DNA from: Aridibacter famidurans
Lineage (GTDB): Bacteria; Acidobacteriota; Blastocatellia; Pyrinomonadales; Pyrinomonadaceae
Length of the DNA stretch: 48,772 bases
Reading direction: 5' to 3'
Assembly (NCBI GenBank): GCA_024103495.1
Contig: JAGFIQ010000025.1
Coordinates: forward strand, 1 to 48,772
In this document: piece by piece, positions 23,223 through 33,543 of the stretch
Layout: every line of letters starts with the position of its first letter
Position numbering within the stretch: position 1 is the stretch's first letter
The notes under the pieces: model-generated
What the model saw: only the letters and a program-made list of their open reading frames with translations
Databases searched by the model: none
Told to the model about the DNA's origin: nothing
Translations under genes and position numbers: made by a program

Positions 23223-25394
23223 TCACCTCTGGATCTGGTACTGCGAGGAACTCGCTATAAGGAACAAAGCGGTGCGGACCCTGAAGTCTGGGGCCTCCGC
23301 CGGAACCGCCAGGACGGCCTGCAGGATCGTATTGCGCATTGCGGCAGACATTGTGCCGTGCATGAATTTGTGATCGAGCCTGTCCATGAGCAGGTTTCCG
23401 GTCGGGTCAGCCTGTGCCACGGGGATCAGGTCATCGATCTTGATAGATGTCCCGAGCGGCGAGTTTGGCGGATTTCGGTTGTCGACGGGGATGTTCGAGA
23501 AAGACAGGATCGTGGAGATATTCGCCCTCGCGATCGAGCTTCCCGTATTCATCAATCCGAATTCCGGCGCAAGAAGTGCCGTTCCCGGGATCACATAATT
23601 CGGAGAGTAATAATTGAACACAGTAGGCGCTCCGAACGGGTTCTGGCTCATATACGCGGCGACGTGAGGGACATAACCGTCGCTCTGCTGAGTGCCGTCC
23701 GCGGACGAGACATTCAGCTGACGGTAGAAATTCGTGATCAGCTGGACCGGTTCTCTAAGTTTTCCGAAGTTCGGGTCGGTCTTTTCGTCTCCCCGGGCCT
23801 CAGGATCGAGGAGGATCGCTCGGATGACCGCCTTCATATCTCCTCTTACATCGTTTCCGTTGTTGTTGAACGCAGACGCTACCCTGCCGACATAGGCCGG
23901 CGTTGGATCGCTTGTGACAAGATGCTGTATAAGGTATTTCCCGACAAACGGCCCCAGGTTCGGGTGATAGAAAATATTGTCCAGCGCCAGGTCCATCTCG
24001 GCATTCCCGTTCATTCCCGAAGGGATGTTCCTGTTCACGGCGTTCGGATAATCGAGAAGGACCTTTGCAGCAACGTTGTGGTTGTTTTGATTTAGGACAA
24101 GCGGATCCTTGAAATTCACTGCTCCGAGAGTCGAATTGGGGCATCCGACGTTGCAGAACGTCCAACCCGTTAAGACCTTCGTAAAGTTGTTGACCGTCTC
24201 CTGATCGTAGGTCGGGATCGGATTGTCGTTCTCGTCGAGCTGCAATGTCCCGTCTTGATTGAGCATGAAGAGCCCTATTGTGAACAGCTGCAGGATCTCT
24301 CTGGCGTAATTCTCGTTAGGGTTGTTCTTCGTGCTCCGAGCCATATCGAGATAATCGCCCATGGCCGGATTCAGGGTCATATCCTTCATAAGGTCCCGGT
24401 AATTCCCGAATGCATGGTCGGAAAGCACCTTGTGGTATGCAAACATGTGGCTCGACTGCTGAATTGTCGGAAACGAGGTCACCCAAAGCTGACCGAGCGC
24501 CCAAGCTACGCGGTGTCGGAGCTGAGGTTCTCCATAGAAGGCCTCCTTGAAGAACCAGGTCTGAACCGGATACATCGAGTAATGGGTACGGACGCAGAGG
24601 TTGTACTCTGGGGTTCCTCTCGGATCGGGACACCCGGTCTGAACATTGTTGGGCTTAAGCGGGATGTTCGGGTACGGATTCGAAGGTGATGGATAGGGTT
24701 TTCCGAACTGTTCGGCGATCCAGGTACGCAAGCCGATCCTGCGTATCCTGTGGTCTAGATCTTCCGTAGGTCCGAATGTCGCCTGTTCAAGAAACCGCAT
24801 CCTGTCGCCCGACCAGCGATAACCGACATATTCCGGCAGATACTCACTATCCTGCGATTCCTTCTTTTTCTGAGGCTCCTCAAGCTTCAAGCCTCCGAAC
24901 CGGCCAAGTCCCAAAAGCAAGGGATTGCTCACAAGTCCCCTCCATGTCACGGCTATTTCAAGGTCACCGGTCTCGGACGGCTGCTCCCAGAAGCCGATCT
25001 CGTCCCGAACCTTGATCGTCAGAGCGAAAACAGGTTTTGAAGCTTTCACTTCGGACAGTTCCAGCACAGGAAATCTGTAAAGCCGCTTGTTCGTATCCCG
25101 AGCGTAGACGCGGAACGCTGAGGCGCCCTCGCCAGGCATCAACTCAATTTCCGAGACGTACAACCGGATCGTGTCACCTATCCGATATGCAGACGCCTTG
25201 CCGCCCGGCAGACTCTCCTGAGCCAGGTCGCCCTTTGAGGCCAATGCCCTGGATGGGTCATCTTCGGCGCTAAGCAGGACCGGTGCCGGAGAATTCGGGT
25301 CCGGATCGATCTGAGCGATGACGTCTTGAGCGGTAAGTCCGACAACAAAAACTGCGATCAAGGCGAAAAGGCTTCTTACTCTGGAAACTGGCAT
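23223..25394 (-). CDS. DUF1800 family secreted protein
   Basis: The product has 723 residues from the ATG at 25394, with GGAGG 8 nt upstream and a signal peptide (LFALIAVFVVGLTAQDVIAQ). An N-terminal extension of about 200 residues, with a beta-sandwich look, precedes the DUF1800 core. The core shows RFLEQATFGPTEDLDHRI, then MTLNPAMGDYLDMARSTKNNPNENYAREILQLFTIGL, TVNNFTKVLTGWTF, HPNLGPFVGKYLIQHLVTSDPTPAYV and LREPVQLI. A longer frame from 25484 would bury the signal peptide. It overlaps the DUF1501 gene by a few bases. The two proteins are exported by Sec and Tat respectively, so they probably meet outside the cytoplasm. Confidence 0.88.
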   Translation of the reverse strand: MPVSRVRSLFALIAVFVVGLTAQDVIAQIDPDPNSPAPVLLSAEDDPSRALASKGDLAQESLPGGKASAYRIGDTIRLYVSEIELMPGEGASAFRVYARDTNKRLYRFPVLELSEVKASKPVFALTIKVRDEIGFWEQPSETGDLEIAVTWRGLVSNPLLLGLGRFGGLKLEEPQKKKESQDSEYLPEYVGYRWSGDRMRFLEQATFGPTEDLDHRIRRIGLRTWIAEQFGKPYPSPSNPYPNIPLKPNNVQTGCPDPRGTPEYNLCVRTHYSMYPVQTWFFKEAFYGEPQLRHRVAWALGQLWVTSFPTIQQSSHMFAYHKVLSDHAFGNYRDLMKDMTLNPAMGDYLDMARSTKNNPNENYAREILQLFTIGLFMLNQDGTLQLDENDNPIPTYDQETVNNFTKVLTGWTFCNVGCPNSTLGAVNFKDPLVLNQNNHNVAAKVLLDYPNAVNRNIPSGMNGNAEMDLALDNIFYHPNLGPFVGKYLIQHLVTSDPTPAYVGRVASAFNNNGNDVRGDMKAVIRAILLDPEARGDEKTDPNFGKLREPVQLITNFYRQLNVSSADGTQQSDGYVPHVAAYMSQNPFGAPTVFNYYSPNYVIPGTALLAPEFGLMNTGSSIARANISTILSFSNIPVDNRNPPNSPLGTSIKIDDLIPVAQADPTGNLLMDRLDHKFMHGTMSAAMRNTILQAVLAVPAEAPDFRVRTALFLIASSSQYQIQR

Positions 25395-25599
25395 TTTTGG
25401 AGCCTCCGGGGTCGGGCAATTCTGAATATGTTTCGGGAGGTGTTTCGGCCACAGGTGAACCAGCGGATAAACACTGTTGTACATAAACTTATAGCTTAGC
25501 GGCGCGAAAAACTCAAACGAATCTTACAACAGTCGATCTGGTTCCCGCTCACCAATTCGTGCTTTTGGACGTATCAGGGGAACCGATGGCCGAAATTAA

Positions 25600-25626
25600 A
25601 AGGCCGCCAGTATCCGGGGCGGCCTT
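25600..25626 (-). terminator. Terminator after the AttH/CrtC-like gene
   Basis: AAGGCCGCC (25600-25608) and GGCGGCCTT (25618-25626) form a perfect 9-bp stem. Reading leftward, a T-rich tract (complement of AATTAAAA at 25594-25601) follows. It is 24 nt past the stop at 25651. Confidence 0.75.
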
Positions 25627-25650
25627 GCGAGCGAACTTAATTGGTCCGCG

Positions 25651-26844
25651 TCAATCAGACTCAAAGTGATTTCCCATCAGAAAATGAGCGAGATTCGGGT
25701 TCTCGTGCGAACGGTCGTAGCCTACGAGTTCGATATACGCGGATCCCGCGACGTTCGACCCGCCGACTCTGCCCGAGACACGGCATGCGCCTTCCCAGTA
25801 GACGATCATCGTAGTGCCCCGGGTATCAAGCTCCTGTTCTTCCATGACCGGGTCGACCTCAAGTGAGATGGCCAGGGAAGGTATCTCCACTTTCCAGCCG
25901 CTTGGATACGTCGCGCCGGACCTGGGACTTTTCCAATATCCGACCGGGGTCAATGTAAACATCTCGCGTTCAAGGTATGTTTGCTGACCATCTGGCGAGA
26001 CAAAGACCCCGTTCGAATACTCCGAGACTCGATCCTCGCCGTCGCGAAGCTGATAGATCATTAATTCCGAATCGTGGTCCAGCTGGATCGAGAACCAGTC
26101 CCAGCCTTTCTGTTTGTCGGTAGCTGTCCAGGTTCCGAATTCGCGGTCCATCCAAGCCGAACCGGAAACGTGTTCGGTTTGCCCTCCGATCGTGAGGTCG
26201 CCGTCTACCTCCATCCGGGTAAATGAGAAATAACGCGAGGCTTGCCCTTCGTCTTTGAGGGAAACGCCGTCTCTCATCGCTCCATTGAGTATCGGAGCCT
26301 TCACAGGTTTCAGGCTTGCCTCAATATTGACATCCCCGTTCATCGAAGCCTTCAAAATGTGGCAGCCGTGTGATTCCCTTACGCTCCACTCTCCGAGTCG
26401 CAGGTAGAAATGCGATGGGCTCGCGGCCGCGGGATAGTCAAACAGTCCGTTGCTGCTTTTGCGGTGGGCATAGCGAAACTCTTTCCCGGCAAGATCGGTC
26501 AATGCGAAGTGCGCGAAGAAGATCGGGTTTCCAAGCAACCGAAGCGGCACTATGCCGAACCGGTCCAGATCAGTTCGCCTTTTGAAGAAAACTAGCTCAA
26601 ACCCGAACCGCTTCTGCGACTCGGTCTCGACATGGCCCGTGTAGTACCACCATTCTGTCTGAGCGTGTTCGTGGGCATACAAGTCGCGCGGGAGATCTAC
26701 AGGGTCAAGCTCGGTGCCGTTCCTTAGTGTATCCGCTTCACCCTTTAGGGTATCGGCGAGCTTTTCCATAAGCTCCGCAGCCGCCGACCCCGCAAATTCT
26801 CCTGCGTGCTGAAGTGTCTTTAATGCGTCGCTGAAACCTGTCAC
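25651..26844 (-). CDS. AttH/CrtC-type lipocalin-like hydrolase or carotenoid hydratase relative
   Basis: The product has 397 residues. The pattern DLPRDLYAHEHAQTEWWYYTGHVETESQKRFGFELVFFKRR is the family's start. It is followed by FFAHFALTDLAGKEFRYAHR, then GSAWMDREFGTWTATDKQKGWDWFSIQLD and a second beta-barrel half with a YWEGACRVSGRVGG end. These are the two lipocalin-like barrels of the CrtC/AttH fold, with the conserved H/W/Y cluster and the D-x-E of MDREF. CrtC hydrates carotenoids, but most members act on unknown substrates. The start is a GTG at 26844 with GGGGAAG upstream. About 50 helical residues precede the fold and no classical signal peptide is seen. Confidence 0.8.
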   Translation of the reverse strand: MTGFSDALKTLQHAGEFAGSAAAELMEKLADTLKGEADTLRNGTELDPVDLPRDLYAHEHAQTEWWYYTGHVETESQKRFGFELVFFKRRTDLDRFGIVPLRLLGNPIFFAHFALTDLAGKEFRYAHRKSSNGLFDYPAAASPSHFYLRLGEWSVRESHGCHILKASMNGDVNIEASLKPVKAPILNGAMRDGVSLKDEGQASRYFSFTRMEVDGDLTIGGQTEHVSGSAWMDREFGTWTATDKQKGWDWFSIQLDHDSELMIYQLRDGEDRVSEYSNGVFVSPDGQQTYLEREMFTLTPVGYWKSPRSGATYPSGWKVEIPSLAISLEVDPVMEEQELDTRGTTMIVYWEGACRVSGRVGGSNVAGSAYIELVGYDRSHENPNLAHFLMGNHFESD

Positions 26845-26964
26845 GTATACTTCCCCCTGTTCAATTGCCTGTACTAAACCTATAGCAAACGGGGAAGTGC
26901 GAGTTCAAGCAAACAGGCACGTGTGGGGTAATGGGTGGGATCGGGAGGTCCGAGTGAACGAATT

Positions 26965-27741
26965 TTATTGGGAGACGTCCACCCTTTGGATCTTCAATAC
27001 GACACGGACCGCGTCCGAATCTCTCGGCATCGTTGCGGGGAGGAAAGGCGCGGCATCAGGATTTGTTTCAAACGCCTTCTTGAGTTCCCGCATTGCTTCT
27101 TCATCGGTCGGTGGGTCTACAACCTCGGCAATGTTTGCAATGCCATTTCCGAAGACATCGGCCACAACAACCACTTCTTCGTCACTCATCTTTCCCCGGA
27201 CGATCGATTTCGTAAGCGCTACGAGTGCACCCGTCGGGTTTACTTCCGGAGAGGTCTCCGGGATCTCGATACGAAGAAAGTCCGGGTTGCTTCCGTCCAG
27301 GTTGGACGTATACGGGAGCGAGTCGATCTCGATCTTGGAGACCTCTTGCCTGGGTTGATCGAACAGCCCTTCCGCCGGTCTGACGAACATAAAACTCAGG
27401 AACAACAATGCAAATGCCGCTGTTCCGACGGCCCCGGCTCCAAACGGCATGAACCAGTGTGAGATACGTTCACCTATGCCTATCTTCGGATACATCTGGC
27501 CGAAGAGGCCCGTATCGCGTCTCCTGGCGGGAAAAGATGCGATGATCCTGTCACTTAGATCAAGCGGAATTTCAGGATTCCCAAGTTCTCTCAAACCCAG
27601 CCGCAGTTTCCGGTATTCGTCGACTTCCTGCCGGCAAAGAGGACAGGTCGGAAGGTGAGCTTCGATCGAGCTTCGCACTCCTTCCTCGAGTACGTCGTCG
27701 GCGTACAGGGGCAGATCGTATTTTATTTCTTCACATCTCAT
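26965..27741 (-). CDS. Membrane anti-sigma factor with ZAS zinc domain
   Basis: From the ATG at 27741 the product has 258 residues. Residues C3, H29, C33 and C36 give the Cx25Hx3Cx2C zinc pattern of anti-sigma domains (HLPTCPLC). One membrane segment (about 111-132, GAVGTAAFALLFLSFMFV) separates the cytosolic sigma-binding part from a periplasmic domain of about 120 residues. A longer in-frame extension to 27984 does not fit the family. It is the partner of the sigma factor encoded just upstream (28092-28745), which it should hold inactive until an envelope signal arrives. A gap of about 350 nt between the two genes is larger than usual. Confidence 0.85.
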   Translation of the reverse strand: MRCEEIKYDLPLYADDVLEEGVRSSIEAHLPTCPLCRQEVDEYRKLRLGLRELGNPEIPLDLSDRIIASFPARRRDTGLFGQMYPKIGIGERISHWFMPFGAGAVGTAAFALLFLSFMFVRPAEGLFDQPRQEVSKIEIDSLPYTSNLDGSNPDFLRIEIPETSPEVNPTGALVALTKSIVRGKMSDEEVVVVADVFGNGIANIAEVVDPPTDEEAMRELKKAFETNPDAAPFLPATMPRDSDAVRVVLKIQRVDVSQ

Positions 27742-28091
27742 GGCAATTCCCACAGGTCCTGGATCGACGATCCCGGACCAAAGAGCGCTTGCATGGTTAA
27801 CTGACCCCGGCTGTTCCCGATGATCCGGGAACAACGCATTCTCGGTTTTGACCTCTCTCTTCCCCTCGTCCGAAAAGCAGCGAAACGGATGTTGCTGGTC
27901 ACATTTCAAACGCTTTGCGAACTCAAGATAGAAAGATCGATCTCGCCCGATGTTTGCTAGCCTCCGACCCTTATCGTTTGGCACCGATTATTGTTAACGT
28001 TCAAAGGCTGGTACCGGGGCGAGTTAGCCATACACTGCGCTGCATCAAGGTTTGTCCGGTCAGGCAAGACCGATCAAACGAAGATGCGCTA
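27742..28091. other. Gap between sigma and anti-sigma genes
   Basis: Three hundred and fifty bases without a supported gene. The in-frame extension of the anti-sigma reading frame reaches 27984 but its composition is unlike a protein start. No terminator-like hairpin is obvious, so read-through from the sigma gene is possible. A separate promoter for the anti-sigma gene may lie here. Confidence 0.4.
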
Positions 28092-28745
28092 TCAAATATC
28101 TTTCAGTTTGTCCCTCAGCTCGCGCCTTCCGCGAGAAATTCTCGATTTAACCGTTCCGATGTTTATCTCGAGGATCTCCGCGATCTCTTCGTACGCGAAT
28201 CCCTGGACATCACATAAGACAACCGCTTCTCGAAAGTGTTCCGGGAGTTCAGCGATCGCCAATTCGAGCATCGCGCCCTGTTCCCGTCTGAGCGCATCCT
28301 CTTCAGGTGTCAAACTTGTGCCCGGCACTACTTCGCTGAGCGGCCGTTCGATACCTGCCGGACTGTCGTCGAGCGATACGGTCTTGTCTTTCTTACGCCG
28401 CTGCCACCATCTGTACCTGTTTCGCGACTGATTGATAGCGATCCGGTAAAGCCAGGTTTTAATGCTCGCTTCGCCGCGAAACTTCGGTATCGCGCGATAC
28501 GCCCTCAAGAAAGTTTCCTGAGTTATGTCCTTCGCTTCCTCAGGATCCTTCATGATCCGATACAGAAGCCCGTAGATCTCAGATGAATAACGGTTCACGA
28601 GCTGCTCAAACGCGGCCGCGTCGCCGGATTTGAGCTTCTCGACAAACGCGACTTCCGCCAACGAGCGCTCAGTGCGAACCGGCTCCGAGATCGCGGAGCC
28701 GCCGATCTTCTTGTCATCCAACGCAATTGATTTGCTGAAACCCAT
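28092..28745 (-). CDS. RNA polymerase ECF sigma factor, RpoE-like
   Basis: The product has 217 residues. Region 2 is clear (AAFEQLVNRYSSEIYGLLYRIM, DITQETFLRAYRAIPKFRGEASIKTWLYRIAINQSRNRYR) and so is region 4 (LELAIAELPEHFREAVVLCDVQGFAYEEIAEILEINIGTVKSRISRGRRELRDKL). A proline- and charge-rich linker joins them, and there is no region 1.1 or 3, as expected for ECF types. It would direct transcription of an envelope-stress regulon. The ATG at 28745 is preferred to a TTG four codons earlier. The anti-sigma gene follows in the same direction. Confidence 0.92.
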   Translation of the reverse strand: MGFSKSIALDDKKIGGSAISEPVRTERSLAEVAFVEKLKSGDAAAFEQLVNRYSSEIYGLLYRIMKDPEEAKDITQETFLRAYRAIPKFRGEASIKTWLYRIAINQSRNRYRWWQRRKKDKTVSLDDSPAGIERPLSEVVPGTSLTPEEDALRREQGAMLELAIAELPEHFREAVVLCDVQGFAYEEIAEILEINIGTVKSRISRGRRELRDKLKDI

Positions 28746-29009
28746 CTTTCGCTTCAACCGGAATGCTGATCTGGATGCTTTCGCTACTGTTCGGAAAAGG
28801 CGCGAACAGATAATATGACAACGATTCCGCCAGTTTGTTCCCGGAAATTCTCTTTTCCGCTAATGAAGAAATCCGCCCCGGGAGGGTTGCCAAAGCAGGA
28901 CTTGTTACTTGCCCTGCGAGGCCGTTTAAGCTAAATTTAATCCTTTACGAACTTATCAGTTAAGGCGATTGTATAACGTCTTTACGTTTTTCAATTGCAC
29001 ATTTTTCGG

Positions 29010-29879
29010 ATGTCAATCAAGAAAAAGAAGCCAAGAAAGAAACGCCAGCCTGCGCCGGCAGTTCCAGAACAACAGGACGACAAAGGAAAGGTCCAGTACA
29101 AGGACGAGTTCCAAACCAGCGTCGGGCAGAAGATCGAGAATCTCGGCAGCAGGCTTGAAGGCAAGGGCCGTAACATCCTTTACGGTGTCGCTGCGCTTGC
29201 AGTACTGCTCGTGATCGTCGGTTTGTTCTATGTATGGAACAAGCGAACCAACAATGCCGCTCAGGCGGCCCTGGGGCAAGCGATAGAGACATCGCAGGCT
29301 CAGGTAACTGATTCGCCGATTCCCGCCGGTGTAACGGCCACGGTTTTCAAGACCGAGAAAGAAAGAGCAGAAGCGGCGATCCGAGAGTTCCAGGCTGTTG
29401 TCGATAATTATGGCGGTCAGTATGCGGAGAAGGCAAGGTACTTCATCGCGGTAAACCGCCTGGATGTAGACAAGGAGGCCGGCATCAAGGAACTTCAGGA
29501 ATTGCAGGGCCTTTCGGGGGAAGTGGGAGTGATGGCGAAATTCGCGCTTGCTCAGACTTATGCCGGAGACGCAAAGTTCGCGGAGGCGGAAAAGCTCTAT
29601 ACGGAACTTTCGACCGCCGGCAACACCGTCGTGTCGATCGAGACCATTCGCTTTGAGCTCGCAAAGGCGCTCGAAGCACAGAACAAGACGAAACAGGCGG
29701 TCGATCTGTATTTTCAGATCGCAAAGGAGGCGGCGGAAGCAAAAGACACTGAAGGTCAGCCTGTACCGTTGACCCAGACGGCGACGGAAGCGAAGGAGAA
29801 AGTGAAGGAACTGGACCCGGAAAGGGCAAAGCAGATCCCGGAGCCGCAATTACCTTCAGGCCTTCCGCTCGGTCTTTGA
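29010..29879 (+). CDS. TPR membrane protein, YfgM-like translocon/periplasmic chaperone type
   Basis: From the ATG at 29010 the product has 289 residues. A very basic head (KKKKPRKKRQ) is followed by a single membrane anchor (about 56-78, ILYGVAALAVLLVIVGLFYVW) and a large outer part made of TPR-like helices: IREFQAVVDNYGGQYAEKARYFIAVNRL, AKFALAQTYAGDAKFAEAEKLYTELS and ELAKALEAQNKTKQAVDLYFQIAKEA. The layout is that of YfgM and TPR_21 proteins, which help proteins leaving the SecYEG channel. The start has no clear ribosome binding site; a TTG five codons upstream is possible. It is transcribed away from the sigma factor gene. Confidence 0.75.
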   Translation: MSIKKKKPRKKRQPAPAVPEQQDDKGKVQYKDEFQTSVGQKIENLGSRLEGKGRNILYGVAALAVLLVIVGLFYVWNKRTNNAAQAALGQAIETSQAQVTDSPIPAGVTATVFKTEKERAEAAIREFQAVVDNYGGQYAEKARYFIAVNRLDVDKEAGIKELQELQGLSGEVGVMAKFALAQTYAGDAKFAEAEKLYTELSTAGNTVVSIETIRFELAKALEAQNKTKQAVDLYFQIAKEAAEAKDTEGQPVPLTQTATEAKEKVKELDPERAKQIPEPQLPSGLPLGL

Positions 29880-29912
29880 TCTGACCCAGGAGGCGGTAGC
29901 GCGACATTTTTG

Positions 29913-29945
29913 AAGAAGAGGGCGCTTTCGCCCTCTTCTTTGTTT
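29913..29945 (+). terminator. Strong terminator after the TPR protein gene
   Basis: AAGAAGAGGGCG (29913-29924) pairs perfectly with CGCCCTCTTCTT (29929-29940) over a 4-nt loop and is followed by TGTTTC. It starts 33 nt after the stop. Confidence 0.85.
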
Positions 29946-30004
29946 CAAAGCCGGATAGTCTGTAGATCCCGTAAGAGACCCGAACTGATATACTTGAAAC
30001 TGCT

Positions 30005-31444
30005 TTGCCTGAAGAAAACAAATCGATAGATCTCTCGCCGACCGTTGAAGCAACTGTTGACGACGATCGCGGGCACGACGAACAAACTTCGTCGGATAAG
30101 GCGCTCGTGAGGCACAGGGCGTCTCCGAACAGCTACCTTTCATTTGTCCTTATCGGAACGTTCTTCACGGGCCTTGCACTTCATTTGGGCTCCGATCTGC
30201 TGGCGGGATTTCTGTTTGCCACGAACTGGATCGCGGTCCCTCTGCTCGCCTTTTACGATCGATTCGAATTCGACGGTTCCAGATTGCGGAGGACAGGACT
30301 TGTACCAAAGCTCTGGTCCGCTATCACCGCTTCTCCTACGTCCATCAACCTGGAAGACATCGAGCTCGTGGAGACTCAAGCCCTAAGGGCGTTGCGGCGA
30401 GGCGGCGACGTATATTATCGTTACCGCACCCTGATCGTTGGGCAAGAGATCCGGTTCAACATCGTGTCGGGAAGCGAAAGCTACCGGCGGCTCGTCAACT
30501 GGTTGTTTAGCTCCGTGCCCGAGGCGATACTCGATAACAGATCCGTCGAATTGAGGGATTACTATCTGGACCCTAAGGAAGTTCAAACGAAGGTCAGGTT
30601 TGCAAAGATCCCTTCGGCAACAGTGCTCGAGCCCTCGATCCGGTCCAGGGCGTCGGCATCGGGCACTGTGAAGCGACAGGAGGAGCCGATCGATCCGGAT
30701 GAGATCGCCGAACGCGCGGGTTACCTGCGGCAGCTTGCGAACGAACTGAGAGTCAACGGATATCTGGTGCAGGCGCTGGAGGTTTTCAGGCGCGCACTTC
30801 GGCTCAGGCCTCACGACGGCTGGCTGCTGTTCGAGTTCGCAAGGTGTCTCCATTCTTATGCGGGCGCAGAAAAGAGCAGGGGGCTTGAGAGGAGAGCGAT
30901 GGCCGCGATGCGGCTTGCAGAGCGAAAGGCGGGCAAGGACGAGAAGCTCCTTTCGAGGCTGGGAGAAAGCTACTTTCAGTACGGCGACTGGCAGAGAGCG
31001 AAGAGGACATTTGAGCGGACCATAGATTTCGCCGGAGATTCTTACCGCTCCGTCAGGGGAATGGCAGAACTTGCCCTGAGAGAGGGGAAGATCGCACATG
31101 TGATCCATCACTTCGCTTCCGCCAACCGGATGGCGGAGATCCCTGCTCTGCGCAGATGGACCAGTTCCGAAGCGGCGTACTTCGACCGTCTGAATTCCGA
31201 CGAAGACTACATGGATATGGAGATCAGCCGGGTGAATCTCCTTGACAGCCTTGAAAGATCGAAGAAGACCGCATTGAGGATAACCGTGCTGGGCCTGCCG
31301 TTGATCATCAGCGGAATGATGATGGAGGCACCGCTTCTCGCGAACATCGGCTGGGCGGTCTCCGGAGTTGCGCTTCTCGTCTGGATCGGGATCGTGATCA
31401 GCAGGAACATGTTCTCATCCCGGCTTCCGATCGAGTCCGAATAA
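30005..31444 (+). CDS. Membrane protein with TPR-type helical repeats
   Basis: The product has up to 479 residues. Two membrane segments near the start (about 42-60 and 64-84, LSFVLIGTFFTGLALHLG and LAGFLFATNWIAVPLLAF) precede a PH-like/beta region with YRYRTLIVGQEIRFNIVSGS. Helical TPR repeats follow (about 240-395: YLVQALEVFRRALRLRPHDGW, YFQYGDWQRAKRTFERTIDFA), and two final membrane segments lie at about 420-470. The beta part resembles bPH2-type domains of unknown function. The start is uncertain: the first usable codon is a TTG at 30005 and no ATG lies near. Not recognised as a named family. Confidence 0.65.
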   Translation: MPEENKSIDLSPTVEATVDDDRGHDEQTSSDKALVRHRASPNSYLSFVLIGTFFTGLALHLGSDLLAGFLFATNWIAVPLLAFYDRFEFDGSRLRRTGLVPKLWSAITASPTSINLEDIELVETQALRALRRGGDVYYRYRTLIVGQEIRFNIVSGSESYRRLVNWLFSSVPEAILDNRSVELRDYYLDPKEVQTKVRFAKIPSATVLEPSIRSRASASGTVKRQEEPIDPDEIAERAGYLRQLANELRVNGYLVQALEVFRRALRLRPHDGWLLFEFARCLHSYAGAEKSRGLERRAMAAMRLAERKAGKDEKLLSRLGESYFQYGDWQRAKRTFERTIDFAGDSYRSVRGMAELALREGKIAHVIHHFASANRMAEIPALRRWTSSEAAYFDRLNSDEDYMDMEISRVNLLDSLERSKKTALRITVLGLPLIISGMMMEAPLLANIGWAVSGVALLVWIGIVISRNMFSSRLPIESE

Positions 31445-31445
31445 A

Positions 31446-31472
31446 AAAGCGGCCTGCCGGCCGCTTTAAATT
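31446..31472 (+). terminator. Terminator after the TPR membrane protein gene
   Basis: AAAGCGGCC (31446-31454) pairs with GGCCGCTTT (31459-31467) over 4 nt and is followed by AAATTAT. It begins right after the TAA and, with the AAAAAA on its left, may also work for the ATP-grasp gene converging from the right. Confidence 0.7.
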
Positions 31473-31497
31473 ATCTGTTCAAACCCGGAAAACGGAC

Positions 31498-32460
<963 letters not shown>

Positions 32461-32575
32461 GTCAGATCGTTTGCCTCTCTTAGTATTATAAAGTTTGTGA
32501 TAAACAGCCAGAATCCAAACGAAGAATACTATTTGAATTGTATGCCGCCCGCAAGCCGCATCCCGGCGGCGGGCA

Positions 32576-32600
32576 AAGAAAAAGCAGGCCGAGGGCCTGC
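32576..32600 (-). terminator. Terminator after the coiled-coil membrane protein gene
   Basis: GCAGGCC (32584-32590) and GGCCTGC (32594-32600) form a perfect stem with a 3-nt loop. Reading leftward, the complement of AAAGAAAAA gives a T-rich tail. It is about 25 nt after the stop at 32625. Confidence 0.75.
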
Positions 32601-32624
32601 CAAACTGGATCGATACAAAAGGAA

Positions 32625-33479
32625 CTAGTTGTTCTCCGGAAGAAGTTCGTAGTTCCCCATCTCGCGGTTGTAAGCGTCGAGCTGTCCAACCGAGTCTGAG
32701 GTCGCGTCGAGCATCTGCTTTGTCATCGCTATCGAATCCGACAACTGCTCGAAATCAAGCAGCGAGAACTTCTCAGGCGTGGACATCGTCACTATCTCGT
32801 CGTTCAGGTATCCGAAAAAGTTTTCGATCGACTGTAGCTGTCCTTCCACGAGCTTCACGCTTCTTTCAAGCTCGTCAAACGAGGCAAGCCTGCGCTTCAG
32901 GATCTCGACGTTGGTCTGCTGGATCCGTTTCGTTTTCTCATCCGCCGAATTTTCCGCGGCTCTGAAAGCCTGCGAGAGCTGGTTGTGGACCGCCTGGCGG
33001 TTGATCGACTTGAGGTGCTGTTTGCGGCGCCTGTAAACGTCGAGGAGGTCAACAAAATCCTCCCATCGCCTGTCCAGCGACTTCAGATTCGTCGGCAGTT
33101 GGCGCACTCCGGCAAATTTCTTGTAATTCTCCTGGATCTTGTTCTTCTGCCAGCGAAGGTACTCAACCGCTTCCCGCTCGCGCGGGCTGAAACTCTTGAT
33201 CAACTTTTCACGCTGAGCGATGTTGAGCGCCTTCAAGCGTTCGCGTTCCCGGTTCTGAACCAGTTTTCTGTATGAAGGGAGGTTCGGAACGACAAGCACA
33301 TAAGCGAACTCCGCGATGATGGCGACGAGAAGCGGAATCACGCTCCAGGTGTAGGCGGCGGCCACAGCAAAACCGGCCAGTGCCCAAAAGTTCACCGGCT
33401 CGGTCAATGCTTCTTTAGAGTATGAGGTCTGGAATTTCTCCAGCTGCTGCTGGTACTTCGCGATATCTGCCATATTCAT
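32625..33479 (-). CDS. Coiled-coil membrane protein next to PspA
   Basis: The product has 284 residues. Two close hydrophobic segments (about 30-50 and 50-70: FWALAGFAVAAAYTWSVIPLLVAIIAEFAYVLVV) anchor it, and the remainder is almost wholly helical and charged, with long heptad-like stretches (QNRERERLKALNIAQREKLIKSF, TNVEILKRRLASFDELERSVKLVEGQLQSIENFF). No named family is recognised. It begins about 64 nt after the PspA gene's stop and is read in the same direction, so the two are probably co-transcribed. A membrane receptor or scaffold for PspA is plausible. Two starts (33479 and 33473) are equally possible. Confidence 0.7.
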   Translation of the reverse strand: MNMADIAKYQQQLEKFQTSYSKEALTEPVNFWALAGFAVAAAYTWSVIPLLVAIIAEFAYVLVVPNLPSYRKLVQNRERERLKALNIAQREKLIKSFSPREREAVEYLRWQKNKIQENYKKFAGVRQLPTNLKSLDRRWEDFVDLLDVYRRRKQHLKSINRQAVHNQLSQAFRAAENSADEKTKRIQQTNVEILKRRLASFDELERSVKLVEGQLQSIENFFGYLNDEIVTMSTPEKFSLLDFEQLSDSIAMTKQMLDATSDSVGQLDAYNREMGNYELLPENN

Positions 33480-33543
33480 TTGCGCCTTACGATGCGGGTT
33501 CCAAGACTCGAGTTCTATGAAGACCCGCCGGCGTCACGAGATA

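Noticed and set aside
22114..24095. Long plus-strand frames opposite the DUF1501 and DUF1800 genes
   Set aside because: They are basic, R/V-rich mirror translations of GC-rich antisense DNA, without family features.
27742..27984. N-terminal extension of the anti-sigma factor
   Set aside because: The zinc domain begins immediately at the internal ATG, and the extension reads as low-quality sequence unlike any anti-sigma start.
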